Notes: generated from the sequence alone by a model not told the origin. DNA of 64,000 nt from Actinomadura syzygii (GCF_008085905.1 NZ_VSFF01000001.1:682001-746000); one strand, 5' to 3'; numbered from the stretch's first letter, positions 50,756 to 60,292 are shown. Numbers and translations: made by a program.

Positions 50756-53700
50756 ATGACGCGCGTGAAGCAGCCATCAGAGACCAACGGCCCCGACGAG
50801 GAGACCACGGGGAGCGGAGAACCCGCGCCGGTGTACGTCCCCGAGTCGGAGGTCCCGACGGTCACCGTCCCCCTCCCCGACAAGGACGACCCCGCCGTGG
50901 CACAGCTCCCGACGTCCGACCCGGACGCCCCCGCAAGCGAGACCGTTCCCGACGTCCCCGCCCCAGACCCCGAACCGACGGTCGAGCCCATCCCCGAGAC
51001 GCAACCCGAGCCCGTCGCCGTGGCCGATTCGGAGGTCGAGGCAGAGGCGAAGCCCGTTTCCGCGACGCAACCCGACCCTGCCTCCGCCGCCCAAGCCGAA
51101 TACGAGCCTGAGACAAGGCTCGCCCCCGAAGCACTACCTGAGCCCGAGACCACCGCCTGGGCCGATTCGCAGGCCGAGGTCGGGGCGGCGCCCGCTTCCG
51201 CGACGCAACCCGAGCCCGCCCCGCAAACCGAACTCGAAGCTGCGCCGGAACCCGTCCCCGAAACACACCCCGAACCCGTACCGGAGCCGACCGCCTGGGC
51301 CGATCCGGAGGCCGAGCCTGTTGCCGAAGCTCAAGCTGAGCCTGAGCCCGTCGCCCAGAGCGATTTCGAGGCTGAGCCAGAGCCCGCGGCCGTGGTTGAG
51401 CCGGAGGACGGGTTTGATCCTCGGGCCGGGTTCAGCACCATTCCCTTGCAGGACGAAGCGACGGTGACGCCGCCGCTTGGGGAGCATGTCGTCCAGGACG
51501 GGTGGGGCGGGCGTGAGCTGGTCGAGGACGTGTACCGTCCGCTGGCCGAGTTGTATGAGCACCTCGACGCGCGCCTGAAGGAAGTGCCCGAGGACGTCCC
51601 GCCCGCCGGTTGGGCGCCGCACGTCGCCGCGCTCCAGGCGTTGCGGAGCGGGCAGGTCGCGGGCGACTGGGAGACCCTCGCCCGCTTCCTCGTCGCCCCC
51701 GGAACGCTGGACGCCGAGCCGGACGGCCTGCGCCTCGTCCGGGCCGAGCGGCCGGACGAGGTGGTCCGCGAGATCGTGAAGGAGCTCGCCGCGGCCGACG
51801 AGCGCGCCCTGCTGATCGCGCCCACGCCGGAGCGCGCGGCGGAGCTGCTGCTCTCCCTGGAGGACGACCCCGAGGTCTTCTCCCTGAAGATCGAGACGCA
51901 TCCGGCGGCGGCGGAGTCCCCGTCCGTGGCGACGCAGGCCCTCCCGCCGCTGGAAGACGAACCGGGCGAGCCGAACGAGCCGCCCGTCCAGCCGCAGCCG
52001 CCCCGGCGGCCCGGCTCCAGCGAGACGGTCGAGTTCGCGCCCCTGCCCGCCACGCCCGAACCGCAGCCCGAGCCCGAACCGCAGCCCGCCGAAAGCGAGA
52101 GCGCGTCGGCCGTCACGCGGGTCGAGCCGCTTCCCGCGCTGCCCGCCACCGAGCCCGCCGTCCCCGAGGAAGGCCCGTCTGCGCCGGAGACGCGGATCCG
52201 GACGGCGGCGCTGCGTCCGGTCGGGCAGGCGTGGCGGCAGTCGTGGGACACGGAGACGCGCCTGCTCCGGCGGGGCCTCATGTGGCTCGAACAGTGGCCC
52301 AGGGACGCGGCCGCGCTCCAGGCCGTCCAGGACGAGAACCTGCGGCGCGCCGAGGCGCTGGAGGCCGAGCGCGCCGCGCTGACCGGCGCGATCGAGGAGT
52401 CGCGGAACGCGGCGACCGCCGCCGGACGGACGGCGGAGGAGGCCGAGGCCGAGGCGGAGCGGCTCGTGGCCGTCCAGGAGGAGGCCGAGGCGGAGCTGGC
52501 GGGTCCGCGGGCGGAGGCGGAGCGGCTCCAGGCGATCGCGGACGAGTCCGCCGCCGGAGCGAACGCGCTGACCCGGACGGCCGACGCCTCCTACACGCGG
52601 TGCGTCCAACTCGACGAGCGCGCGAAGACCGCGCAGGCGGAGTTGCAGGCGGCGCGGCAGGCGGAGGCGTCCCTGACGGACGAGCTGGCGCGGGCGCGGG
52701 AGGCGCTGCCCGGCGCGGCCGAGGAGGCGCACCGCCTCACCGCCGCCGACGCGGACGCGGCCGCCGAGGGCCACGCCGCGTACTACCGGCTGGTGTCGGC
52801 GGAGTCGGCGCTGTCCGGGGTGCGGCGGAAGATGACGCTCGGGCAGCGGCTGCACGTGTCGTCGCCGCCGGAGCAGCTCAGCGGCCTGCGCGCCGAGGTC
52901 AAGGCCCGGACGCGGGACGCCGACGAGGCCGCGAAGCGGGCGCGCGAGGCGAAGGACGCGGCGGAGCACGCGGAGCGCGTCCGGCGCGGGCTGGCGTCGT
53001 TCGTGTCCGAGGGCGGGGCGAAGCTGCGGGCGGCGCAGGAGGCGCAGGAGCGGCTCGGCACGGAGCTGACCTGGCTCGCGACCGAGCGGGAGACCGCGAC
53101 GGCGGAGCACCGCGAACATGCGCGGGCGGCGTCGGAGGCCGTCGAGAAGGCCACCGAGGACGGCCTGCGGGCCCGTGCCGCGCAGCAGGCCGCGCACGCG
53201 GTCCAGGAGAGGGTGAACGCGGCGCGGACGGCCCGCAACGAGGCCCTCGCGACGTCCCGCCAGGCGCGGGCGGACGCGGAGGTCGCCGCCAGGCGGGCCG
53301 CGGAGAAGGTCGCCGAGCTGGAACGGCGCACCGCCGAGGCCGCCGAGGAGACGTCCGCCCGCGAGGCCGACCTGGAGACGGCGGCGCGGACGGAGGCCCG
53401 GTCGCGGGAGAACGTCGTCGCAACCTGCGGCGCGGACCCCGCCGACGACCCGGCGGCGGTCCCCGGCCACCAGCGCCGCGCGATGGCCCGGATCGAGCAG
53501 CTCACCGGCTACCTGGACGGCGAGCTGACGGCGGAGGGCGACGTCCTCCTCCGCACCGCCGACCTCGTCGCCGGAACCCCGGTCGGCGTCGGCCTGGCCG
53601 TCGGCGACGAGCCGTTCGACGCGCTGATCGTCGCGGACGCGGGCGCCGTCACGGACGCGGAGTTCCTGATCGGCGCCGTCCGCGCCCGCCGCTGGGTCCT

Positions 53701-53827
53701 GGTGAGCGCGCCCGGCCTGTCCCCGGCGGAGTACCGGGAGTACGCGGACGCGCCGTCCGGCAGGCAGGCGACCAGCCCGTTCGGCCGGGCCGAGGCCGCC
53801 GCGCCCGGCCTGGTCGAGGAGGGTTGA
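50756..53827 (+). CDS. large Pro-rich/coiled-coil protein with degenerate SF1 helicase-like motifs
   Basis: Protein of 1023 residues. Residues 1-220 are a Glu/Pro repeat region (TQPEPVAVADSEVEAE-like units). Residues 325-375 (LVRAERPDEVVREIVKELAAADERALLIAPTPERAAELLLSL) line up with motifs I and Ia of UPF1-like helicases, but the Walker A loop is lost. A second Pro-rich linker (383-475) and a coiled coil of nearly 400 residues (about 505-900) follow. FDALIVADAGAVTDAEFLIGAVRARRWVLVSAPGLSP (954-990) mimics motifs II and III without the DExx acidic pair. Probably a non-ATPase scaffold; the relationship is my inference. Confidence 0.62.
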   Translation: MTRVKQPSETNGPDEETTGSGEPAPVYVPESEVPTVTVPLPDKDDPAVAQLPTSDPDAPASETVPDVPAPDPEPTVEPIPETQPEPVAVADSEVEAEAKPVSATQPDPASAAQAEYEPETRLAPEALPEPETTAWADSQAEVGAAPASATQPEPAPQTELEAAPEPVPETHPEPVPEPTAWADPEAEPVAEAQAEPEPVAQSDFEAEPEPAAVVEPEDGFDPRAGFSTIPLQDEATVTPPLGEHVVQDGWGGRELVEDVYRPLAELYEHLDARLKEVPEDVPPAGWAPHVAALQALRSGQVAGDWETLARFLVAPGTLDAEPDGLRLVRAERPDEVVREIVKELAAADERALLIAPTPERAAELLLSLEDDPEVFSLKIETHPAAAESPSVATQALPPLEDEPGEPNEPPVQPQPPRRPGSSETVEFAPLPATPEPQPEPEPQPAESESASAVTRVEPLPALPATEPAVPEEGPSAPETRIRTAALRPVGQAWRQSWDTETRLLRRGLMWLEQWPRDAAALQAVQDENLRRAEALEAERAALTGAIEESRNAATAAGRTAEEAEAEAERLVAVQEEAEAELAGPRAEAERLQAIADESAAGANALTRTADASYTRCVQLDERAKTAQAELQAARQAEASLTDELARAREALPGAAEEAHRLTAADADAAAEGHAAYYRLVSAESALSGVRRKMTLGQRLHVSSPPEQLSGLRAEVKARTRDADEAAKRAREAKDAAEHAERVRRGLASFVSEGGAKLRAAQEAQERLGTELTWLATERETATAEHREHARAASEAVEKATEDGLRARAAQQAAHAVQERVNAARTARNEALATSRQARADAEVAARRAAEKVAELERRTAEAAEETSAREADLETAARTEARSRENVVATCGADPADDPAAVPGHQRRAMARIEQLTGYLDGELTAEGDVLLRTADLVAGTPVGVGLAVGDEPFDALIVADAGAVTDAEFLIGAVRARRWVLVSAPGLSPAEYREYADAPSGRQATSPFGRAEAAAPGLVEEG

Positions 53828-53843
53828 GGAGGGTCAGGGGGCG

Positions 53844-54281
53844 TCAGTCGCGGTCGTCGTCGTCCTTCTTCCGCTTCTCGTCCGGGACGATCACGTGCAG
53901 CACCCAGCCGACGACGCCGACGACGATCGCGCCCCAGAACGCGGCCCAGAACCCGCCGACGTGGAACGGCAGCGACAGCTCCTCGGCCAGTTCGCTGGTG
54001 AGCCAGAGCAGCAGCGCGTTCACCACGAGCCCGATCAGCCCGAGCGTGAGCACGTAGAACGCGCAGCCGAGCGTCTTGATGACCGGTTTGATGATCGCGT
54101 TGACGAGACCGAAGATGACGGCGACGGCGATCAGGGTGAGGGCCCGCCGACCGGCGGTGTCGCCCTCCACCGTGATGCCGCTGATCAGCACCGTGGCGAC
54201 CCACAGAGCGACCGCGGTGATGCCCACCTTGAGAAGAATCCGCACACCACGATCATGCGGGTCGCGACCGCGGTTCGTCAT
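53844..54281 (-). CDS. phage-holin-4-like small membrane protein (PF04020 type)
   Basis: Protein of 145 residues with four membrane helices: ILLKVGITAVALWVATVLIS, LIAVAVIFGLVNAIIKPVIK, LTLGLIGLVVNALLLWLTSE and FWAAFWGAIVVGVVGWVLHV. The stretch FGLVNAIIKPVIKTLG is the family signature. Despite the family name these are chromosomal proteins of unknown function, not prophage holins. The C-terminus is highly charged (DEKRKKDDDD). The true start may be the GTG at the twelfth or thirteenth codon, next to the first helix. It is convergent with the coiled-coil gene. Confidence 0.8.
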   Translation of the reverse strand: MTNRGRDPHDRGVRILLKVGITAVALWVATVLISGITVEGDTAGRRALTLIAVAVIFGLVNAIIKPVIKTLGCAFYVLTLGLIGLVVNALLLWLTSELAEELSLPFHVGGFWAAFWGAIVVGVVGWVLHVIVPDEKRKKDDDDRD

Positions 54282-54391
54282 CCCTCTACGCGGCGATTCG
54301 CCCGAACAAGCCCGTCATCATCCAGAACGAGACGGAACGAGCCAGTTCGTCAGCACGTGGGGGTCGTCCCCCACGGCGGCCGCGCGGACGT

Positions 54392-54856
54392 TCAGTCGGC
54401 GCGGTCGAAGAAGGGGGAGCGGGCGGTGACCTGGGAGCGCGGCGCGGCGGGGGCGGCGGCGGGCTCGCGCCGCCCCTGCGGCGGCACCGTCGGCGCGGGC
54501 GCGGGCGCGCCCGGTGCCGGTGCCGGGCGGGGCTGCTGGCGGACGCGGGCCAACTCCCGCTGGAGGCGGCGCTTCTCCATCTCCAGCGTCGTCAGCGACT
54601 CCTCGTGCTCGTCGCGCAGGTCGCGCAGGTCCCGGCGGTCGCGCAGGCGGCGAGCGGCCCCCATGAAGGTCATCATCATGCCGATGACGAAAAGGGCCCC
54701 GATGGCCGTCCCCGCGGCGAAGACCTGCCATTCCTCGCTGATGCCGGGCACGTTCCGGTCGAAGACGACGAGGTGGGCGGATCCGGTGTTGTCGAGCACG
54801 ACGCCGGCGCCGACGACGACCGCCGCCGCTACCAGCAGGAAACCGAGGAACACCAT
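54392..54856 (-). CDS. small membrane protein with coiled coil
   Basis: Protein of 154 residues. Two membrane helices (VFLGFLLVAAAVVVGAGVVL and VFAAGTAIGALFVIGMMMTFMGA) flank a short loop containing NTGSAHLVVFDRNV. A basic coiled coil follows (RRLRDRRDLRDLRDEHEESL, TTLEMEKRRLQRELARVRQQ) and then a Pro/Ala-rich tail. The topology is like LapA/DUF1049 proteins. GAGGAGAGCTGCCC supports the ATG. Function unknown; a role in envelope organisation or division is only a guess. Confidence 0.72.
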   Translation of the reverse strand: MVFLGFLLVAAAVVVGAGVVLDNTGSAHLVVFDRNVPGISEEWQVFAAGTAIGALFVIGMMMTFMGAARRLRDRRDLRDLRDEHEESLTTLEMEKRRLQRELARVRQQPRPAPAPGAPAPAPTVPPQGRREPAAAPAAPRSQVTARSPFFDRAD

Positions 54857-55063
54857 GGGCAGCTCTCCTCTGCTGTGACTCCGGAGGGGGTGCGGAGGGC
54901 CCCCACCATGCCAGACGAAAACTGGATCATGTAGTTTTGTCGGATAAATCCAGGTCAGACGCTTTTAGTCCGATCCAATGCAGAAGGTTCCATCCCGGTC
55001 GCCCCGGGTAATGATCTTTGCTGGAGCATCCCCGGACACCGCCGAGACCCGTGGAGGAACGCC

Positions 55064-55723
55064 ATGCCCGTACAGGCCGTCGTGTTCGACCTGGACGGCG
55101 TCCTCATCGACTCCGAACCGGTCTGGGAGGACGTGCGGCGCGGCTACGTCGCCGAGCGCGGCGGACGCTGGCTGCCCGACACACAGGAACGGCTCATGGG
55201 CATGAGCACCGTCGAATGGGCCGCCTACATCGCCACCGACCTGGTGGACGGCGTCACAGCCGATGAGGTCGCCTACCAGGTGATCGACAGGATGTCGATC
55301 AAGTACAAGGAGCACCTCCCCGTACTGCCCGGAGCGGAGGAGACCGTCCGCCGCATGGCGGAGCACCACCCCCTGGGCCTTTCCAGCTCGTCTCCCCGCG
55401 CGCTCATCGACCTGGTGCTCGGCCAACTGGGACTGGACGCCTTGTTCCGCGCGACGGTGTCGACCGAAGAGGTCGACCGCGGAAAACCCGCCCCGGACGG
55501 GTATCTGACCGTGGCCGCCCAACTGGAAGTGCCGAGCCGGGCGTGCGTCGCCATCGAGGACTCCTCGAACGGCCTCCGCTCGGCGCACGCCGCCGGGATG
55601 ACGGTGATCGCGGTGCCGCGTCCGGCGCACCCGCCCGCGTCCGACGCCCTCGACCTGGCCGCCCACGTCGCCGCCGGTCTGGACGAGGTCACCCCCGAGC
55701 TGGTCGAGGTTATCCACAGCTGA
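55064..55723 (+). CDS. HAD-superfamily phosphatase (beta-phosphoglucomutase-like)
   Basis: Protein of 219 residues with all four HAD motifs: VVFDLDGVLIDSEP (nucleophile and acid Asp), LGLSSSSPRALI (Ser/Thr), RGKPAPDGYLTVAAQL (Lys) and CVAIEDSSNGLRSAHAAGM (metal Asp). The helical cap of about 60 residues after motif I is the C1 type of the beta-PGM and phosphoglycolate phosphatase group. The substrate is a small phosphorylated metabolite, probably a sugar or polyol phosphate. GGAGGAACGCC precedes the ATG. The last codons contain a perfect DnaA box. Confidence 0.88.
   Translation: MPVQAVVFDLDGVLIDSEPVWEDVRRGYVAERGGRWLPDTQERLMGMSTVEWAAYIATDLVDGVTADEVAYQVIDRMSIKYKEHLPVLPGAEETVRRMAEHHPLGLSSSSPRALIDLVLGQLGLDALFRATVSTEEVDRGKPAPDGYLTVAAQLEVPSRACVAIEDSSNGLRSAHAAGMTVIAVPRPAHPPASDALDLAAHVAAGLDEVTPELVEVIHS
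55710..55718 (+). promoter_or_regulatory. perfect DnaA-box sequence TTATCCACA
   Basis: TTATCCACA spans the last codons of the HAD gene, 37 nt upstream of the recQ -10 box. It uses the rare Val codon GTT. A single box is not an origin, but DnaA control of recQ is possible. Confidence 0.35.
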
Positions 55724-55754
55724 CGATTGCCCGGACGCTGTCCGCGGCCGCTCA

Positions 55755-55760
55755 TAGTAT
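55755..55760 (+). promoter_or_regulatory. -10 box TAGTAT, leaderless recQ
   Basis: TAGTAT ends 6 nt before the recQ GTG at 55767, with no Shine-Dalgarno sequence. Confidence 0.55.
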
Positions 55761-55766
55761 GAAGCG

Positions 55767-57599
55767 GTGACCTCCCCCGAGAGCCTCGATGTCCTGCGGC
55801 GCGTGTTCGGCTACGACGCGTTCCGCGACGGCCAGCGCGAGATCGTCGACCACGTGGTCGGCGGCGGGGACGCGCTCGTCCTGATGCCGACCGGCGGCGG
55901 GAAGTCGCTGTGCTACCAGATCCCCTCGCTCGTCCGGAAGGGCACCGGGATCGTCATCTCCCCGCTCATCGCCCTCATGCAGGACCAGGTGGACGCCCTG
56001 CGCACGCTCGGCGTCCGCGCGGGCTTCCTCAACTCCACGCAGGACTTCGAGGAGCGCCGCGTCACCGAGGCGCAGCTCGTGGCGGGCGAGCTCGACCTGC
56101 TCTACCTCGCCCCCGAGCGGCTCCGGCTGCCCGCCACCGTCGAGCTGCTCGACCGCGCCGACGTCGCGCTGTTCGCGATCGACGAGGCGCACTGCGTGTC
56201 GCAGTGGGGGCACGACTTCCGTCCCGACTACCTGATGCTGTCCGGCCTGCACGAACGCTGGCCGGACGTGCCCCGCATCGCGCTCACCGCCACCGCGACC
56301 GACGCGACCCGCCGCGAGATCGCGTCCCGCCTCCAACTGGAGGACGCGCACCACTTCGTCGCGAGCTTCGACCGTCCCAACATCCAGTACCGCATCGAGC
56401 CGAAGACCGACGCGAAACGCCAGCTCCTGCGCCTCCTCCAGACCGAGCACAAGGGCGACGCCGGGATCGTCTACTGCCTGTCCCGCAACTCGGTCGAGAA
56501 GCACGCCGCGTTCCTCACCGAGAACGGCATCGAGGCCGTTCCCTACCACGCGGGTCTCGACGCGGAGACCCGCGCGTCCAACCAGGCCCGCTTCCTCCGC
56601 GAGGACGGTCTCGTCGTCGTCGCGACCATCGCGTTCGGCATGGGCATCGACAAGCCCGACGTCCGCTTCGTCGCCCACCTCGACCTGCCGAAGTCCGTCG
56701 AGGGCTACTACCAGGAGACGGGCCGCGCCGGACGCGACGGGCAGCCGTCCACCGCCTGGCTCGCCTACGGCCTCCAGGACGTCGTCAACCTGCGCAAGAT
56801 GATCGACGGCGGCGAGGGCGACCCGGCGTTCCGCCGCCGCCAGGCCGCCCACCTCGACTCCATGCTCGCCCTCTGCGAGACGGTCGAGTGCCGCCGCGTC
56901 CAGTTGCTGAACTACTTCGGCCAGTCCGGGGAGCCGTGCGGCAACTGCGACACGTGCCTGACCCCGCCCGAGTCGTGGGACGCGACCGTCGCCGCGCAGA
57001 AGGTCCTGTCGGTGATCGTCCGGCTCGACCGCGAGCGCCGCCAGAAGTTCGGCGCCGGGCACATCATCGACATCCTGCTCGGCAAGAAGAGCGCGAAGGT
57101 CATCCAGTTCGACCACGACTCGCTGAAACCGTTCGGCGTCGGCGCCGAGCTACGCGAGACCGAATGGCGCGGCGTCGTCCGCCAGCTCCTCGCGCAGGGG
57201 CTGATCGCCGTCGAGAGCAACCACGGCACCCTGCTCCAGACCGACGCGAGCGCCGACGTCCTGCGCGGCGAACGCAAGGTGATGATGCGCCGCGAGCCCG
57301 ACCGTCCCGCCACGAAGCCCGCCAAGGCCGCCAAGGACCGCAAGGCCCCCGCCGCCGACCTCCCGGCCGAGGCCCAGCCGATCTTCGAACGCCTCCGCGC
57401 CTGGCGCGCCGCCACCGCGAAGGAGCAGGGCGTCCCCGCCTACGTCATCTTCCACGACGCCACCCTCCGCGAAATCGCCACCGCCCTTCCCGCGTCCCTC
57501 ACCGAATTGGGCCGCGTCAACGGCGTGGGCGAGAACAAGCTCGCAAAATACGGCGAGCAAGTCCTGGAAACCCTGTCTTCGCCGGAGGAGGGTCAGTGA
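55767..57599 (+). CDS. recQ: ATP-dependent DNA helicase RecQ
   Basis: SF2 3'-5' helicase of 610 residues acting in recombination and stalled-fork repair. Motif I is [15 protein letters not shown] (41-47), motif [18 protein letters not shown] (DEAH 139-142), [25 protein letters not shown] and [13 protein letters not shown]. The zinc site of the RQC domain is [13 protein letters not shown] then CGNCDTC. A winged helix follows, and an HRDC domain ends the protein ([22 protein letters not shown]). All domains are present, as in E. coli RecQ. GTG at 55767 follows a TAGTAT box. Confidence 0.96.
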   Translation: MTSPESLDVLRRVFGYDAFRDGQREIVDHVVGGGDALVLMPTGGGKSLCYQIPSLVRKGTGIVISPLIALMQDQVDALRTLGVRAGFLNSTQDFEERRVTEAQLVAGELDLLYLAPERLRLPATVELLDRADVALFAIDEAHCVSQWGHDFRPDYLMLSGLHERWPDVPRIALTATATDATRREIASRLQLEDAHHFVASFDRPNIQYRIEPKTDAKRQLLRLLQTEHKGDAGIVYCLSRNSVEKHAAFLTENGIEAVPYHAGLDAETRASNQARFLREDGLVVVATIAFGMGIDKPDVRFVAHLDLPKSVEGYYQETGRAGRDGQPSTAWLAYGLQDVVNLRKMIDGGEGDPAFRRRQAAHLDSMLALCETVECRRVQLLNYFGQSGEPCGNCDTCLTPPESWDATVAAQKVLSVIVRLDRERRQKFGAGHIIDILLGKKSAKVIQFDHDSLKPFGVGAELRETEWRGVVRQLLAQGLIAVESNHGTLLQTDASADVLRGERKVMMRREPDRPATKPAKAAKDRKAPAADLPAEAQPIFERLRAWRAATAKEQGVPAYVIFHDATLREIATALPASLTELGRVNGVGENKLAKYGEQVLETLSSPEEGQ

Positions 57600-58081
57600 C
57601 CGGGCCCAGCCGCCGACAGCTTCCCGACGGCGTCGGCGTAGCCCGCCGAATCGGTCAGGTGGAACACGATCTGCCGGAAAGTCCATCCCTCGCCGGGTGA
57701 CTGATCGAGCTGGTCCGCGGTGAGCACGGTCAGCCGGTCGGCCCAGATATGGCCGAGCCGGGTGAGCCTACTGACGGCCTCGTCCAGGTCCTGGTCGGTG
57801 AACGGCGCCAGGTCGGCGGGAGTCGTGATCGCCGACGCATGCCAGTCGTCGGGGATGGTCGGACGCCCGGCCAGCCGCGCCTCCACCTCGGCCAGATGGT
57901 CGACGAGGTGGTCGGCGACCCGGCGGATCGCCTTGTGCGGGGTGTAGATCCGGTCTCCCTCGGGCACCGGACGACCGTCCCAGACCGTCCAGGTCGCCGC
58001 CAGGTCGAGCACGTGGTCGACCATCGCCGTCACGAGCAACGCGGGTTCGCGGTCATCGGTGATCGGCACCTCTTCGGACAT
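57593..58081 (-). CDS. DinB-like / mycothiol-dependent maleylpyruvate isomerase-fold protein
   Basis: Four-helix-bundle protein of 162 residues. [18 protein letters not shown] and [22 protein letters not shown] supply His residues at the usual metal-binding positions of the DinB/MDMPI fold. In actinobacteria such proteins are often thiol (mycothiol) S-transferases, but the substrate cannot be told here. ATG at 58081 has GGTGGAGGCCGTGG upstream; an earlier start would run into non-coding sequence. The 3' end overlaps recQ by 7 nt in convergent orientation. Confidence 0.72.
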   Translation of the reverse strand: MSEEVPITDDREPALLVTAMVDHVLDLAATWTVWDGRPVPEGDRIYTPHKAIRRVADHLVDHLAEVEARLAGRPTIPDDWHASAITTPADLAPFTDQDLDEAVSRLTRLGHIWADRLTVLTADQLDQSPGEGWTFRQIVFHLTDSAGYADAVGKLSAAGPGH

Positions 58082-58292
58082 CCACGGCCTCCACCTTGAG
58101 AATCCAGAACTGGGCGAACTGCACGCAATGGCCGTCACCCAGGGGAGGCCGACAGCGCTCCCGGCCTCAAGCTAAACCGAGGACATCTCGACGCCCGTCG
58201 AAGTATGGACGGACGGCTGCCAGGGCCCGGCTCGTTCGGAGGTGGGCCCACGTCGCTGCCCGCGCTCGGCACCGGTCGCGGCGGCGGGTGGC

Positions 58293-59540
58293 TCAGGGGA
58301 CGAACTCGATCTCGGGGTAGCGCGGCGACGGCCCCGCGAACAGGTGGTCGTCATGGTGCCTCAGGTGCAGGTCGAAGAAGGCGGCCAGGTAGGCCCGCTG
58401 GGCGGCGACGGAGTGGTCGGGGTCGATCGTTCCGATGTTCTCGATGAGCCTGGCGACCACCTGCGGCGGGATGGGCAGCGCCTTGATCAACTGCGGCACG
58501 AGCGGGCCCAGGTCGGTGTAGGTCTGATGTCCCGAGTCCTTCAGGAGCAGTTGGCGGCGCCAACCGCGCAGACGGGACCAGAAGTCCGCCCAGGAATCGT
58601 CGTTGTCGCGCCCATGACCGGCGCTGGCCGTCAGCAGGAACGGGCGGTCCAGGCCGGTGTCCCGGGCGGCGCCGATGACGCTGCCGTCAAGGTCGACGCC
58701 GGCGCGGACGCGAGGGTCCTGAGCCATCGTCTCCGCGGCCGCGGCACCGCCCAGCGAATGCCCGAACATGCCGACCTTGGACAGGTCGAGGGCGCCCCGC
58801 AGGCCGTGGGGCAGGTGGCGGCCCCGGATGGTCGTGCCCGCCCCGCTGTTCAGTCGGGCGAGGACGTCCAACACGAACGTCGTGTCGTCCCGCCGGGTCC
58901 GTAGCGCCAGTGCGTAGTCGGGGTCGGCGGGCTGCCGGCTCGGTTCGACCCGTCCGCCCGGGAACTCCACGAACTGGGCCTCATGGGTGTGGCTGATGGT
59001 GACGACGACATTGCCTCGGCTGGCCAGGTCCTCGACCAGTGTCGTGCCCTGTTCGCGCATCGCGGCGTAGCCCGGGGAGAAGATGATGACCGGACGGCCG
59101 CCGTGACGAGCCTTGACGGGAACGTTCCGGCGGGCGTGCGTCAGCGGGAAGTCGACGGCGTCCAGCGACGTCTGAAGGTTGCGGCTGGTCTGCTGCCTGT
59201 ACAGCGCCTCCGCGGCGGAGGTCATCCAGGGGACGCGGTCGCCTTCGGTGGTCCGCGCCGGATACCACAGGCTGATCATCAGTTCGCGTGGTGTGGACGT
59301 CCACGGGTCGCGCCGGGAACGGTCGACCAGATGCAGCGAGGTCGTCCCTATGCGGTGCCCGCCGGTCGGCGCCGGGAGCGTCAGCCGGATCCGGCCCCCG
59401 CGGCGCCGTGCGGCCGTTGCCTCCGGAATGGCTGCGTCCGCGCTCCGACGGTCCGTCCCGGCGACGACGAGCCCGATTCCCGCCGCTCCGGCCGAAAGCA
59501 GTACCGCCCGGCGTGATGGCTGCGAGGCCCGTGGGTTCAC
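58293..59540 (-). CDS. exported alpha/beta hydrolase (PAF-acetylhydrolase/dienelactone-type lipase)
   Basis: Protein of 415 residues. The N-terminus has a twin-arginine-like signal (SRRAVLLSAGAAGIGLVVAG). The hydrolase core includes GRPVIIFSPGYAAMREQGTTL (oxyanion region), VGMFGHSLGGAAAAE (nucleophile elbow GHSLG) and LLKDSGHQTYTD (His of the triad), with the acid likely in VDLDGSV or nearby. It is like secreted lipases and PAF-acetylhydrolase-type esterases of actinomycetes. GTG at 59540 with GAGGGAG upstream is preferred to an ATG 57 nt earlier. Acts outside the cell. Confidence 0.85.
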   Translation of the reverse strand: MNPRASQPSRRAVLLSAGAAGIGLVVAGTDRRSADAAIPEATAARRRGGRIRLTLPAPTGGHRIGTTSLHLVDRSRRDPWTSTPRELMISLWYPARTTEGDRVPWMTSAAEALYRQQTSRNLQTSLDAVDFPLTHARRNVPVKARHGGRPVIIFSPGYAAMREQGTTLVEDLASRGNVVVTISHTHEAQFVEFPGGRVEPSRQPADPDYALALRTRRDDTTFVLDVLARLNSGAGTTIRGRHLPHGLRGALDLSKVGMFGHSLGGAAAAETMAQDPRVRAGVDLDGSVIGAARDTGLDRPFLLTASAGHGRDNDDSWADFWSRLRGWRRQLLLKDSGHQTYTDLGPLVPQLIKALPIPPQVVARLIENIGTIDPDHSVAAQRAYLAAFFDLHLRHHDDHLFAGPSPRYPEIEFVP

Positions 59541-59619
59541 TCTGACTCCCTCATCGGTGGTCGAAAGACTTCTCGATGCTGGCGTCGGAGAGATCACGGC
59601 GACAGGCCGTGAACGCGAT

Positions 59620-59713
59620 CTCAGGGTCGAACCAGGAACATCCCTGACTTCCCCTCCGGGTACTCGCGCGACGACCGGTCTGCGCTCGTGGCGATTCTCA
59701 GGGTTCTCTCAGG
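59620..59713 (+). promoter_or_regulatory. CTCAGG repeats, candidate response-regulator site
   Basis: CTCAGG occurs at 59620-59625, 59697-59702 and 59708-59713. The last two are 11 nt apart start to start, one helical turn, as OmpR-type dimers prefer. They lie upstream of the DUF5666-like gene and the two-component pair. Confidence 0.45.
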
Positions 59714-59758
59714 AAACCGCCTGGACTTCTGCCAGGTGCGCCCGGTTACCTGATCGCC

Positions 59759-60292
59759 ATGCGAATCGACCGTAAGACGATCGCCGCCGGGGTCGGCGCG
59801 GCCGGGCTGCTCGGGCTCGGGCTGTACCTCGCCGTTCCGGCGGCCGCGGACGACCCGTCCCCGTCGTCGTCGCCGTCGTCGGCGCCGTCGGCGCGGCCGC
59901 ACCACTGGGACAAGGGGCACCCTGAGCAGGGCCGTCCGGAGAACGGGCGCCCGGGTCAGCCGCACCGGTGGGGAGGCGGCTGGTTCCGGGGCGGCGGCGG
60001 GTTCGGCGGCGTGCACGGTGAGGCGACCGTCAAGCGCAAGGACGGCTTCCACCTCTCCACCTGGCAGCGCGGCAAGATCACCGCCGTGTCGGGGACGACG
60101 CTGACCGTGCGGAGCGACGACGGCGTGTCCTGGACGTGGACGGCGAACGACAAGACGTTCGTCCGCAAGAACGGCGACAAGGCGGAGTTGAAGTCCCTCG
60201 CGAACGGCGACCAAGTGATGGTCGCGGGCGAGCGGTCCGGCGAGAGCGAGACCCGCACGGCGCGGCTGGTCCGCGTCCCGAAGGCCCGGTAG
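59759..60292 (+). CDS. exported DUF5666-like protein
   Basis: Protein of 177 residues with a Sec-type signal peptide (KTIAAGVGAAGLLGLGLYLAV, cleavage near VPAAAD). A Ser/Pro- and Gly/His-rich linker follows, then a beta domain (GKITAVSGTTLTVRSDDGVSW and NGDQVMVAGERSGESETRTA) like DUF5666. The domain probably forms a small OB or beta barrel outside the membrane. It precedes a response regulator and histidine kinase by 63 nt, so it is likely a target or a signal-handling partner of that system. Function unknown. Confidence 0.75.
   Translation: MRIDRKTIAAGVGAAGLLGLGLYLAVPAAADDPSPSSSPSSAPSARPHHWDKGHPEQGRPENGRPGQPHRWGGGWFRGGGGFGGVHGEATVKRKDGFHLSTWQRGKITAVSGTTLTVRSDDGVSWTWTANDKTFVRKNGDKAELKSLANGDQVMVAGERSGESETRTARLVRVPKAR

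Noticed and set aside
51134..53470. Long minus-strand frame opposite the coiled-coil gene
   Set aside because: It is a Leu/Arg-rich shadow of an Ala/Glu-rich coiled coil. It has no ribosome site or recognisable domain.
53844..54281. Prophage remnant suggested by a holin-like protein
   Set aside because: PF04020 proteins are ordinary chromosomal membrane proteins, and no other phage gene, integrase or attachment site is nearby.
55710..55718. Replication origin suggested by a perfect DnaA box
   Set aside because: Only one box was found, and dnaA, dnaN and an AT-rich unwinding region are absent.
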